A DNA stretch of 33,717 nucleotides from positions 1-33,717 of the IMG/VR virus record IMGVR_UViG_3300043449_000970; one strand, written 5' to 3'. Source of the stretch: a virus. The translations under genes and the position numbers were made by a program. Under the pieces are notes generated by a model. It was not told where the DNA came from. It did not search any database and worked only from the letters and a program-made list of their open reading frames with translations. Numbering within the stretch: the first letter of the stretch is position 1; each line of letters opens with the position of its first letter. Positions 19,825-28,981 of the stretch are shown piece after piece.

Positions 19825-22800
19825 CGGTTCTCCAGTTGGGCCACGCGCTCGCGTAGCGATTTGATTTCTGCCAGCATAAGGGGGATCATCGCGTTGTAGC
19901 TGACCATCTGCAACTTCGGGGTGCCGTCCTCGTTTACCGCGTCCTTCTCGCCCTCGACTGCCGACGGGTAGGCCTCTGCCAGTTCGTGCGCGAGGACCAT
20001 CGGATATCGGCCCTGCTCTCCGTTAATCGTGCCCTCGTGCATCCGGATCTTATCAAACACTTCGCCAGACTTGGTATACGGCCCGTGAATTGTCTTGATC
20101 CGGTAGTCCGAGGCGGTCGTCAGGTTGAGCGTCGCGTTGTCGCGGCGATAGTTGATATAGCCACGCAACGTCCGCGCGTTGTTCTGCCCATCAGAGTAAA
20201 AGCTGATGAAGTAAGTCGAGCCACTTTCGACGTTGTTCCAGACGTAGAGCGGGGACTGGTTCGCGGTGTTGCTGGTGCCGTTGATTTCAGCCGTGCTGCC
20301 CGACGACTCGGTAACGCACAAGCGCGATCCGTTCCAGCCCGCGCCGTTGATAAGAACATCACCGCCAGCAACGTCAAGGCGAGCCCCCGGACTCGTCGTG
20401 CCGATGCCGACGTTGCCGCTGGCGTCGAGGCGCATCCGTTCGGTGCTGTTGGTCATAAACAGCAACGGGCTGTTCGACAGCGTTCCGAAGAACGGATTCG
20501 TTGCTGACACAAACGCGCCAATCTGCACGCCCGAGCGGTCAAACCGGAACAGGTTGCCGTCGCCACTCACCGAGTCAAGCGTATACCCCGGCGTTGCCGT
20601 CCCGATCCCGACGCGGTTGTTGGTGCTATCAACCTTGAGCGTCGAGGTATCCACCGTCAGGTCGCCGCTCACCGTCAACGAGGACAGGGTGCCGACCGAG
20701 GTCAGGCTAGAGGCCGTGACGCCGGTGCCGAGGGCTGTCGCCGTCAAGACGTTCGTGCTATTGATCTGAAACGCCGAGCCGCTAGACAGGTTGACATTCC
20801 CAACCACGCTCACCGCATCGCCGAACCGCACCAGACCGGCGTTGGTGTAGATTGCGTAGTTAGTCGTCGCCCCGGTCTGCGCTTCGATATGCAGGCCGTA
20901 GTTCAACGCAATCGTGCCGCCAGCAGGAATCGTCGGGGTGCGAATGTACGCGCCAAAGGCGGCTGCTAGTGCGGTCGTCGCAGAGATTACCACACGCGCT
21001 TCGATGGCGCGGAGGTTCGTAACCGTCCCCTGCGCCGTCGGTTGCATTAACATCCCGTAGGATGTAGACGAGGTCAGGAGTGCGTGGTCCGTGCCGACCT
21101 GAATAGCTGTTGTAGAACTATTCGGGGCGGTCGAAATCGAAAGCGAACCATTGACGATCCGAACGTTATCGCCCAACCGTACCTGCCCAGTCCCGGTGTA
21201 GAGCGCGTAGTTTGTCGTACCGCCAGTTACGCTATCAATCTGAATACCATACTTCGTCGTCGCGGCGTGTGACGATGCTCCGATAAACACGCTATAAGCG
21301 TTCGTAACCGTCTGCCCCGCGCCAAGGGTATGCGGCTGAACATTGACGCCGATGACGTTTGTCGTGGTATAGGTTCCCGCCGCGCCAATCGTCGCTACAA
21401 AGACGCCGTGCATTCCGGACGTTGCCGCTACGGGGAACGTGGTCTGCACCAACGCGGCGTATTGATTAGTGCCGGACCCGGCCATCGTGCCACGCACATA
21501 GATTTGTGCGTTAGCGGACACCGCGCCACCGACTGCCGCATAACTCGACGCCTGTAGCGTCGAACTCGTCGAGAGCGCATTGGTAACGGCAAGCGACCCG
21601 GGGATGGATACCGCATCTGTTGCGCCGCGTGTGATTTGCAACGCCCACTTTGACGCGGTGCGGTCGTACAGGCCCCACAACGTTGCCGCGCTATTAAGTA
21701 CAAGCTCGACGCCGCCAGTTGCTACGCTATTCGTGAGCCGGAACCGCTGTTCCTGCGTGACCGCCGCCGTTGTGCCGAGCGTCAGCGTTCCAACCGCGTT
21801 GCCCGTGTTAAACAACGTGCTGGCACCGCTCACCGTAAGGCCGGTCAGCGTTCCGACCGAGGTGAGGCTGGAGTTAACGACATTCGAGGCAAGTGTTGTG
21901 CCGGTCAGGCTTCCGGCAGGGGCCGCACCATTTAAAGTCGCCGTAATCGTCCCGGCGGAGAAGTTGCCCGAGGCATCGCGGGCAACGACCTTGCTGGCCG
22001 TGTTCGTCGTCGTCGCATCGACCGTCGTGGTGACGTTCGCCGATCCGTTGTAGCTTCCACCCGTCAGGTAGGAGCCGAGCGTCAACGTGCCCGTCGTAGC
22101 CGTCGCCGAGGCTGCCGGGGCGCTAAACGTCTGCCCGCTCGTCGGCGCGACCAACTGCTCATCCAAGACGTCCGTGTCTTGGTATTGTAGGTAGTACTGC
22201 GTCGGCATCGCGGTATCGACGCTGACCTCAAAGACCCACGACTGCCCAGCCGTCGAGTCCCACGTCGCCTTCCACCCGTCGGCAGTCTTGGTGCCGCTCG
22301 TTACCACGTTGGTCGCCGTGGTCCCGCTCTGGTCCTTAACCGAGGCCGCAATCACCTGTGTCGTGAACGTCTGCTGCGTGTTCTGGTCGCCGTCCTCGTC
22401 AAGCGTCGAGTTGCCACGATCGAAATAGAAGCGCCACCAGACCTCGTACTTGCTGCTGCCCGCGTTGTAGCCCTGCTTCTGCACCTTGATGATGGGCTTG
22501 TTCTGCCCGTAGTTCTGCGGCCACTCGGTGTTGCCAGATCGAATGTACGACAGGTTGCCGTAGGCATCAGAGCCATAGATGCGCCACTCGACCTGATAGA
22601 TGGTCGTCGTCGTTGCGAGTCCCGTAATGCTTGAAAACGTGCCGGACGTTCGGCTCGCAATATCCTTAAAATACGGCGTCCACGCCGACCACGCGCCCCA
22701 CGTTTTCGTGGTTCTTGAGCGCGACCGAAACTCAAAAAACGCAACCCGATGCTGCGAATCGGTGTAGGTGATATCAATGTTGAACTGCGGCGACCCTACG

Positions 22801-25673
22801 TTAATGTAGGCGCTCGACGGAACAATGATTGGCTCTTGCGGTAGCACCGTTGCAAGAACCGGCGGGACGCCTGTTGCGACTGCGTTGACGCCGTAGTATG
22901 TCGTTGAGATATTCGTCCATCCCGGCACATACTCGGAGTCCGTCTTGCCAGCCGTGCGGTGTTTGATGCGATACCAGTAGGTCGTCCCATCCTTCGGCAG
23001 ATAGTCCACATAAGACGTCACCGTGCCCGGCAGGACCGCGATTTCGGCATACGTCCCCGGTACGCCAGCAACGTTGAGAGCCCGTTCGAGGATGGTCGTG
23101 ACCGACCCAGAGGACGGCCAAATCGCGAGGACTACGCCTTGCGGTAGGTTGGCGTCATCCACGCCTGCGATAACCTGCAACCCTGCCGGACGATCCGCCG
23201 TGCCCGTCGTAACGCCAGCCGTCGTGAACGTCGCCGTCACCGGCGTCATCGCCACGTTCGCCACGCGATCGCGGAACGCCACGCCCGTGATGTAGGCCGT
23301 CGACGCCGAGAGCCCCGTCAGCAAGGTCGAGGTCGTGCCCGGTGGCAACGTGTTCACGCGGTACGGCGTCCAGTCGCTCGGGGCCACCGACCCCGGTGCC
23401 ACGTACACGTCCACCGAGTCCGTCGTGTTCGTATTCAAGCTCCACGAGACCGCAGCCGTCTCGTTGGTCAGCGTCCCCACGGTCACGCCCGTCGGGGCCG
23501 TCCACGCATTGAGCGTCACCGTCGACCACCCCGACCACGCGCTCGGGAAGATGCCCGGCACCTCCGACCGCACCCGGACGTGGACCGTCGTCGCACCGAG
23601 CTTGACCGCCGGTAGCTGCACCGCACCCGTCGGGACCGCCCCCGGCGCGTAGCGCGTGAAGAGGTTCCCGTTCTTGCCAGCCGCAGGCGCACTCGCCCCC
23701 GTCGCCCACTCGACCGCGACCCCGATGTTATTGGCGTTCAGCCCACCAACACCACCAGCGTTCGTGATAGTGAACTGCGCCACCCGACGCGGATCGGCGG
23801 TCGAGACCGCGAGGGAGACCGTCGCCGCTGTCGCGGGCTGCACGAACCCGCCAGCGTCCACCAGCTTAAACGCGACCGACTCGGGCCGCTCCTCGCGCCG
23901 GACAATCTGCGCCACCCGCGCCCCGACCGAGCTCTCGCCGATGCGGTAGTTGCGGTTCGGGTAGTAGCTCGCCGAGAGGTACACGAAGTCCCCGACCTGC
24001 GCCGCCGCCGCCGACGACGTGCGGAGGACCGCCACCTCGGAGTTGACCGCGCCACGCCCGAATCGGTTGAAGCCCTCAAACACCACGCCCCGCGACCACT
24101 CCGTGAACGACGGCACGAACGATTCCGCGTCCGTCACCATCCCCGGTACGGTGTACGACACGACCCGCGTCGAGTAGGTCGAGGTGTCCCCGTTCGCATA
24201 CTCGAGTGTCTGCTCGGTCGAGACGATCCCGTCCGGCGCGGGCGCGGTATCGTCCGAGTCGAAGTTGGTCATCGCCGTGAGGACGTTCTGCGTCAGCGTG
24301 TAGCCGGTCACGACCGTCGCTTCGTCCAAGTCGTAGATTGCGGGCGGCTCGTCCCCGACGAGGTCGTTCGTCGCAATCGTGTAGGTCGGCGCGACGTAGT
24401 TGAGCACCCGCGTTGGGAAGAACTCGACCTCACCCGTACTATTGACCCGCGCCGCAAACCCGAACGGCCCGAACACCGACTGCTCAAGGAACTCCGCCAT
24501 CGTCTGCGCGGCGGTCACGCGGTACGTCACCCGCAGGTTCGCCCCGAGCGCGTCCACGACCGCGTTATACGCGGCGGTGTTGACCGTCAGGTTGATGATT
24601 TCGTAGAGCTTCTTGGCAACGTCCGCCGGATGCGCTTGGATGTAGACCGGGGACGCCTCCGATACCTGCCGCGTCACCACCCGCACCCGGAGCGCGGTGT
24701 TCGCCGACGGCAAGGTCGGCCACGTCGTATCGGGCGCGTAGAGCTTGACGTAGAGGTTCTGGTCGTTCAGGCCGAGCCGAGACTCCGCCGCCACCGCCTG
24801 CGATGGGCCGAGGTTGATCGCCCGCACCTCGCCGAGCCATTGGTTGCCCGTGGCGGGGTCGGTCACAATCGCCGTGAGGTCCGGCATTGCAAACACTTCG
24901 GACCCTTGCAGGTAGGTAAACGCCGCCCCCGTCGCCGACGCGTCCCCGCTTACCCGCTTGAGATAGGGCTTAACCGATCGCCACCATTGGGCGTTCTGAT
25001 TCGGCCCCGGCACCTTCTTCTGCTCGAAGAGCGGATAGAACGCACCCGAGGAATAGGAGAGCGCCAACGTATCCCCGGACACCGGGGTCGACGTGCCGGT
25101 GGTCGCCTTGTAGAGATAGGTCCACCCGCCGGAGTCGATAGTCCGGGTCGTCCCGCCACCCAAGCCCCCGATAATCGGGCCACCGAAGATGCACCCGCGC
25201 TTCGGAAAGGCGTCGCGCTCGGCCTTGCTCTGCCACGTGAACACGCGCTCGGTCTGCTCGACCCGCCGCGTGTTGCTGACCGTGATGGCGTAGCGAATCG
25301 CGTCGACCTGCCGGATGTTGGAGATAAACCCCGCGCACCACGCCGTCCACGACGAGCCGCCGTCGGTCGACATCTCGACGAACGCCCGACGCGAGAGCAG
25401 GTGCGGGCGGGCCGTAGTCGCGGAGGAGTCGTTGAGTTGGTTCGTGAGAACGCGGATCGTGCCCGTCCCGTCCGTCCCCGTCGCGACGTCCACTACCTCG
25501 ACGTTGTACGCCCCCGTCCGCACCGCGCCCGTGAGCAGGTCAACCTCTTGCCCGTCGCCGCTCGGTGGGGCCGCGATGTAGGGGTTGGTTCCCCCGGCAA
25601 TCGACGTGACGACGAGCGCGTCCGCCGAGTCGGCGGCGTTCCGAATACGAAGGCGATAGGCTTGGTTCGGCAT
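19821..25673 (-). CDS. Tail tip / tail fibre protein with C-terminal S74 intramolecular chaperone (1,950 aa)
   Basis: Very large host-recognition protein. Residues 1 to about 650 look like a tail-tip hub (SVFGPFGFAARVNSTGEVEF, about 395-415). Fibronectin III-type domains follow at about 725-820 and beyond (TAPTGVTVGTLTNETAAVSW). From about 1180 the sequence becomes fibre-shaft-like with repeated motifs (LTSVGTLTGLTVSG; RVGIGTATPGYTLD; NVGIGTTSPGARLDVAGG). The last 96 residues are a peptidase S74 chaperone beginning SDYRIK; Ser1855 and Lys1860 would form the self-cleavage dyad that releases the domain after trimerisation. It ends in a coiled coil (IKSLRERVAQLENR). No strong ribosome-binding site precedes ATG at 25673. 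Confidence 0.9.
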   Translation of the reverse strand: MPNQAYRLRIRNAADSADALVVTSIAGGTNPYIAAPPSGDGQEVDLLTGAVRTGAYNVEVVDVATGTDGTGTIRVLTNQLNDSSATTARPHLLSRRAFVEMSTDGGSSWTAWCAGFISNIRQVDAIRYAITVSNTRRVEQTERVFTWQSKAERDAFPKRGCIFGGPIIGGLGGGTTRTIDSGGWTYLYKATTGTSTPVSGDTLALSYSSGAFYPLFEQKKVPGPNQNAQWWRSVKPYLKRVSGDASATGAAFTYLQGSEVFAMPDLTAIVTDPATGNQWLGEVRAINLGPSQAVAAESRLGLNDQNLYVKLYAPDTTWPTLPSANTALRVRVVTRQVSEASPVYIQAHPADVAKKLYEIINLTVNTAAYNAVVDALGANLRVTYRVTAAQTMAEFLEQSVFGPFGFAARVNSTGEVEFFPTRVLNYVAPTYTIATNDLVGDEPPAIYDLDEATVVTGYTLTQNVLTAMTNFDSDDTAPAPDGIVSTEQTLEYANGDTSTYSTRVVSYTVPGMVTDAESFVPSFTEWSRGVVFEGFNRFGRGAVNSEVAVLRTSSAAAAQVGDFVYLSASYYPNRNYRIGESSVGARVAQIVRREERPESVAFKLVDAGGFVQPATAATVSLAVSTADPRRVAQFTITNAGGVGGLNANNIGVAVEWATGASAPAAGKNGNLFTRYAPGAVPTGAVQLPAVKLGATTVHVRVRSEVPGIFPSAWSGWSTVTLNAWTAPTGVTVGTLTNETAAVSWSLNTNTTDSVDVYVAPGSVAPSDWTPYRVNTLPPGTTSTLLTGLSASTAYITGVAFRDRVANVAMTPVTATFTTAGVTTGTADRPAGLQVIAGVDDANLPQGVVLAIWPSSGSVTTILERALNVAGVPGTYAEIAVLPGTVTSYVDYLPKDGTTYWYRIKHRTAGKTDSEYVPGWTNISTTYYGVNAVATGVPPVLATVLPQEPIIVPSSAYINVGSPQFNIDITYTDSQHRVAFFEFRSRSRTTKTWGAWSAWTPYFKDIASRTSGTFSSITGLATTTTIYQVEWRIYGSDAYGNLSYIRSGNTEWPQNYGQNKPIIKVQKQGYNAGSSKYEVWWRFYFDRGNSTLDEDGDQNTQQTFTTQVIAASVKDQSGTTATNVVTSGTKTADGWKATWDSTAGQSWVFEVSVDTAMPTQYYLQYQDTDVLDEQLVAPTSGQTFSAPAASATATTGTLTLGSYLTGGSYNGSANVTTTVDATTTNTASKVVARDASGNFSAGTITATLNGAAPAGSLTGTTLASNVVNSSLTSVGTLTGLTVSGASTLFNTGNAVGTLTLGTTAAVTQEQRFRLTNSVATGGVELVLNSAATLWGLYDRTASKWALQITRGATDAVSIPGSLAVTNALSTSSTLQASSYAAVGGAVSANAQIYVRGTMAGSGTNQYAALVQTTFPVAATSGMHGVFVATIGAAGTYTTTNVIGVNVQPHTLGAGQTVTNAYSVFIGASSHAATTKYGIQIDSVTGGTTNYALYTGTGQVRLGDNVRIVNGSLSISTAPNSSTTAIQVGTDHALLTSSTSYGMLMQPTAQGTVTNLRAIEARVVISATTALAAAFGAYIRTPTIPAGGTIALNYGLHIEAQTGATTNYAIYTNAGLVRFGDAVSVVGNVNLSSGSAFQINSTNVLTATALGTGVTASSLTSVGTLSSLTVSGDLTVDTSTLKVDSTNNRVGIGTATPGYTLDSVSGDGNLFRFDRSGVQIGAFVSATNPFFGTLSNSPLLFMTNSTERMRLDASGNVGIGTTSPGARLDVAGGDVLINGAGWNGSRLCVTESSGSTAEINGTSNTANQSPLYVWNNVESGSTYFISFYSDGQNNARTLRGYINYRRDNATLNLTTASDYRIKTIHGPYTKSGEVFDKIRMHEGTINGEQGRYPMVLAHELAEAYPSAVEGEKDAVNEDGTPKLQMVSYNAMIPLMLAEIKSLRERVAQLENR

Positions 25674-25695
25674 CAGTTATGTCGAAAGAGGTAGG

Positions 25696-26148
25696 TCAGT
25701 CGTAGAGGCAGAGCATAGGCGCGGCGGCGCTGTTGATGAGCACGAACGTCATCGAGTACAGCAACGCCGTCTTGTCCTGCAACGCAATCCCAACATCTCC
25801 TTCAGGCGCAAGGTAGGCCGTGTAGGTCCGGCTCCCGGCATCGCCCGTCGTCACCGTGACCGCGTTGCCGCGCAAGAGCCAGTCCTGCGTCCGCAGCATA
25901 TCCGTCATCTTGGAGTTCGGGAGGTCGTTCATCGTGAAGGACGCCCCGTAGTCCGTGCGGAATCGAAACTGCGACGGCACCCCCGTGCCGAGCGACACCG
26001 CCCGTGGTCCGATAGGCCGCTGAAACGGCACCCAGTCCGCGAAGCGAGACGCCGGAGCGAGAGCCGCCGCCGTCATCCCGTTGTCGAGCGTGACCGTGCC
26101 CGCCGCACCCGTGACGCCCGAGGCGTCGTTAAACGAGATACTTGCCAC
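25696..26148 (-). CDS. Distal tail or minor tail protein (150 aa)
   Basis: Begins with a GTG that overlaps the tape-measure stop by one base (TAGTG). The sequence MASISFNDASGVTGAAGTVT and later RFRTDYGASFTMNDLPNSKM and GDVGIALQDKTALLYSMTFV are rich in beta strands. Its place between tape measure and tail tip is where siphophages encode distal tail (Dit-like) or minor tail proteins. The family is not recognised at sequence level, so the role is from position. Confidence 0.65.
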   Translation of the reverse strand: MASISFNDASGVTGAAGTVTLDNGMTAAALAPASRFADWVPFQRPIGPRAVSLGTGVPSQFRFRTDYGASFTMNDLPNSKMTDMLRTQDWLLRGNAVTVTTGDAGSRTYTAYLAPEGDVGIALQDKTALLYSMTFVLINSAAAPMLCLYD

Positions 26149-27626
26149 TAGCCCACCCTCCCTCGGCTATTCGCCTTCGCCATCAACTCCTGCATCGCCC
26201 GCTGCGCGGTCGGATCGTTCGGCCCGATGATGGTCACGTTCGTCGCGCTCCGAGGTTGCATCCCAGCCGCCGTCGTCGCCGAGGTCGAGCCGAAGATAAG
26301 TTGCGTTGTCTGACCGCTTGACACCCCACCGCCGAAGCTAATGCTTGAGAACGCAGCCCCGCCGCCACCTCCACCACCTCCACGTCCGAACGCCGCTCGT
26401 GCCGTACCTTTCAAGGCCGCGCCGAGTCCAATCATTGCGATAGATGCCGCAATAGCACCGCCCGGCAAAAATCCAGCGAGTGCTTTTTGGATTTTGTCCA
26501 TTAACTGCGACGCAGCCAGCGAAGCGATGCCAAACTGCACCATCGCGTCGCCCAGACCAGCCAGCATTACGGCTGCCAGCGCCTTAAATCCTTCACCGAT
26601 GTTTCCAGACGCGATGGCGTTTTCGATACCTGCGACTATTCCCGTCGTGAGCGCCATCGAGACGCTCATCGCAAACGTCTGCTCTAACTGAACCGCAAGT
26701 TCAGCAGCCGATCTCTGCGCCTCGGTCAGTACGGGACCAATCGCCTGTGGGATACGACGCCGCATCGCCTCAATCATATCCTCTGGTCGCTGGCCGATGC
26801 CCGTCGTGCCAGCCCCCGCCGTTGGCAGACGCCCAAGCGTTCGCGCCGCCACCGCCGCTTCTGGCGCACCAGCCGCCGGAGCCGCAAAGCGTGGAGCCAG
26901 TTCTCGCGCTCGAAGCAAGCGACGCTCGTCCTCCTCTAACTGGCGAATCTGCCGCCCAAGTTCCCGCAGCCGCTCAATCCGCGCTCGGGCCTCGTTCATC
27001 TCCTGCATCGTGCGCCGACGTCCGCTAGTACGGGCTGCGTCCGCGCCTTCCGTGATTTGCCGGTTCAGCTTTTCATATTCAACGCGCAAGTCATCCAAGC
27101 CACCAATAAACTCGCCAGACGTAATATCGAGAAGCCCTTGCTGAACGTCGCGCAGTTTCTTGTCAATCGCCGCAACATCACCCGCCAAGACCATCTCTCG
27201 AATAGCCTTTTGCACTTCCTCGGCTGTCTTTTTCGCTTCGGTCGCCGTTCGACTAAACGCGGTCACGGCGGCAACGCCAAAGCCAAGCAGGGCACCGACC
27301 GCCAGACCAGTCGGACCGAACATCGAGCTAATCTGCGAACCCGCCTCAATAATCCGGGTTCCCATATCGGCGGTGATAGTACCGGTTCGAGCCAGCGAGT
27401 TACCAACCGCCGCGAACCCGATGGCGGCCTTGGCTGCGCGATCGCCGGCAATCTGCGTTCCCGCGCCAGCGGTCTGCATCGCTCGCCCGGTCGTCGTCAC
27501 CTGCGACGTCGTGACCTTCATCTGCGTGGCGACCGCGTTGGCCTCGTTCTTGAGGCGCTTGAGCGCGGCCTCGACGACCGCCGCGCCCTCCTCCTTCACC
27601 AGCATCTCAACGCTAAAGACCCGCAT
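26148..27626 (-). CDS. Tail tape measure protein (492 aa)
   Basis: Sets tail length and is ejected ahead of DNA. The N-terminal half is helical coiled coil (AALKRLKNEANAVATQMKVT; ARARIERLRELGRQIRQLEE), with hydrophobic segments such as GLAVGALLGFGVAAVTAF and a membrane-like SIAMIGLGAALKG. Near the C-terminus is a Gly run (GRGGGGGGGG) and an NVTIIGPNDPTAQRAMQEL segment typical of many tape measures. At 492 residues it is short for a siphophage. ATG at 27626 has AAGGAG six bases upstream, placed at the end of the chaperone GT frame. Confidence 0.9.
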   Translation of the reverse strand: MRVFSVEMLVKEEGAAVVEAALKRLKNEANAVATQMKVTTSQVTTTGRAMQTAGAGTQIAGDRAAKAAIGFAAVGNSLARTGTITADMGTRIIEAGSQISSMFGPTGLAVGALLGFGVAAVTAFSRTATEAKKTAEEVQKAIREMVLAGDVAAIDKKLRDVQQGLLDITSGEFIGGLDDLRVEYEKLNRQITEGADAARTSGRRRTMQEMNEARARIERLRELGRQIRQLEEDERRLLRARELAPRFAAPAAGAPEAAVAARTLGRLPTAGAGTTGIGQRPEDMIEAMRRRIPQAIGPVLTEAQRSAAELAVQLEQTFAMSVSMALTTGIVAGIENAIASGNIGEGFKALAAVMLAGLGDAMVQFGIASLAASQLMDKIQKALAGFLPGGAIAASIAMIGLGAALKGTARAAFGRGGGGGGGGAAFSSISFGGGVSSGQTTQLIFGSTSATTAAGMQPRSATNVTIIGPNDPTAQRAMQELMAKANSRGRVG

Positions 27627-27629
27627 CGC

Positions 27630-28327
27630 TTACTCCTTCTCGTTGGCCTTCGCGACGGCCTGCGCCATCCGTTGAGACAATGCGGTGAGCCGTTCCCGCG
27701 TCTGGTCAAACATCTGCGACAACTGGCCCGCCGCCTTCAAGTATCGCATCTCCATCTTCTGCAAGTCCTGCGGCTGATGGAACGCGATGGCGACCTGTCC
27801 CGCCAAGTCCGTCCGTTCCCCCATTCGCGTGACCGTCGCCTCCCGCTCCATCGTCCGCATCTCGGCCCACGTCCACAAGGTCAGCGCGAAACTCTCCCGC
27901 GCCACCGCCCCCACCCCGCGCCCGGTGCGGGTGGCCGTCTCGACCACCACGCGCCGGATATACTGCTCCGCGTCCCACTTGACGGCGACCGACGGGCCAT
28001 CAGCCGCCGCCAGCGTCAGTTTTTTGCGGCCTGCTCCGCGAGCATCGCCTCGACCTCGACCACCTGCCCACGGCTCAACTGCACCAGCGCCGCGACCTGA
28101 TCCACCGAGAGGCGAGCGACCTCCTCGGGCGTCAGATCCGGGCACGAACTCGCGACCACCTCGAGCAAGGCCCCGAGCATCGCGGAGCCGTTGTCGTCCG
28201 TCTGGAGCGCGGCGACCTTGTGCGCCGACGCCCCGGTGAGCGGATAGACCACGACCTCGCGACCGAATAGGGTGACACGCGGCAGGCGTGACGGGTTTAC
28301 CAAGTCGTCCAGATTGATTGTCGGCAT
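27630..28327 (-). CDS. Tail assembly chaperone GT, made by minus-one frameshift (232 aa fusion)
   Basis: The second chaperone frame (27630-28019) has no good start of its own and overlaps the end of the G frame, so it is expected only as a fusion: 103 residues from 28327 to 28019, then a minus-one shift at A AAA AAC and 129 residues beginning LTLAAADGPSVAVKWDAEQY. The shifted part includes FALTLWTWAEMRTMEREATV and DLQKMEMRYLKAAGQLSQMF, predicted helical. In lambda-like phages GT wraps the tape measure and recruits tube subunits. Its stop is followed at once by the tape measure gene. Confidence 0.85.
28016..28327 (-). CDS. Tail assembly chaperone G (103 aa)
   Basis: Begins MPTINLDDLVNPSRLPRVTL and contains VVYPLTGASAHKVAALQ and LSVDQVAALVQLSRGQVVEV, helical and acidic, as for the unshifted chaperone of siphophages. 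Most ribosomes stop at the TGA immediately after the slippery site, giving this short form; a fraction continue to GT. The ATG at 28327 lacks a clear Shine-Dalgarno. The gene lies between the tail tube and tape measure genes. Confidence 0.86.
   Translation of the reverse strand: MPTINLDDLVNPSRLPRVTLFGREVVVYPLTGASAHKVAALQTDDNGSAMLGALLEVVASSCPDLTPEEVARLSVDQVAALVQLSRGQVVEVEAMLAEQAAKN
28019..28025 (-). promoter_or_regulatory. Programmed minus-one ribosomal frameshift site, A AAA AAC
   Basis: On the minus strand the G frame reads GCA AAA AAC TGA. The heptamer A AAA AAC is a textbook X-XXY-YYZ slippery sequence in the zero frame, directly before the G stop codon at 28016-28018. Slipping back one base continues with CTG ACG in the downstream frame. 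The location at the chaperone gene overlap matches the conserved frameshift of long-tailed phages. Confidence 0.93.
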
Positions 28328-28353
28328 CGATAGGATGGCTGAATGGGAAAGAA

Positions 28354-28944
28354 TCAGACGGCGTTCAGGTACTCAATGCGGTACGGGGCGTCGCCGACGT
28401 TCGTGTAGCCGGTCTCGCCAAAGGCCAGACGCGCCTCAAGCTCGATGGCGATGGCGATTTCCGACCCGTCCTGCGAGGTGATGTCGTACTTGGTGCAGAG
28501 CGCAGAGCGGAAGTAGACCTGCACAAACGTCCCAGAACCGCGCAGCCAGATGGCGCGAATGTCCGAGAGGTAGTCGCCCGCCGCGAGGAGATTAGCGGCC
28601 CGCTTCGGCGTGAAACTCTGCGAGGCTCCGGTCCAGCCGCCAGCGGCGGTGACGGCGGTCACGCCCGTGGCGGAGGTGGCACCCGGCTCAAGCTGGCCGA
28701 CGTTCGTCGTCGACAACTGGATGACCGTGCCCGTGAGCTTCGGCATCTGCATCATCTTGCGGTCAATGCCCTTGACGGGCGACCGCTTGCCGTCGAACTC
28801 GACGTTTCGGTAGGTGAGGCCGGGGTCAAACTTGAGGCCCCCGGCGAACGCCCCGAACACGGTCGCGCCAGCGTAGAGAACGCCGGAGTCGAGGAGCACA
28901 TCGGACGGGAGGGTGGCGGTGTAGCCGGTCAGCGGTGCGGTCAT
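28354..28944 (-). CDS. Major tail tube protein (196 aa)
   Basis: Forms the stacked rings of the tail. It begins MTAPLTGYTATLPSDVLLDS and has a tube-like beta-rich composition, with TYRNVEFDGKRSPVKGIDRK, KLTGTVIQLS and IAIAIELEARLAFGETGY. Length and position (between terminator and chaperone) are typical. ATG at 28944 has AGGA seven bases upstream. The assignment rests mainly on gene order and size, supported by the FDG..SPVKG region typical of tube proteins with a central loop. Confidence 0.83.
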   Translation of the reverse strand: MTAPLTGYTATLPSDVLLDSGVLYAGATVFGAFAGGLKFDPGLTYRNVEFDGKRSPVKGIDRKMMQMPKLTGTVIQLSTTNVGQLEPGATSATGVTAVTAAGGWTGASQSFTPKRAANLLAAGDYLSDIRAIWLRGSGTFVQVYFRSALCTKYDITSQDGSEIAIAIELEARLAFGETGYTNVGDAPYRIEYLNAV

Positions 28945-28981
28945 TGGTCTATCCTACGGGTAAGGGGTGCGTGGGTGTAAT

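Noticed and set aside
20380-22100. Repeated segments in the fibre gene as mobile or recombination repeats
   Set aside because: They correspond to repeated fibre-shaft motifs at the protein level (such as VGIGTxxPG and SLTSVGTL), normal for such proteins.
27630-28145. Independent 171-residue protein upstream of the tape measure
   Set aside because: Its first 40 codons are a Gly/Arg-rich shadow of the chaperone G gene; the real product is the minus-one frameshift fusion.
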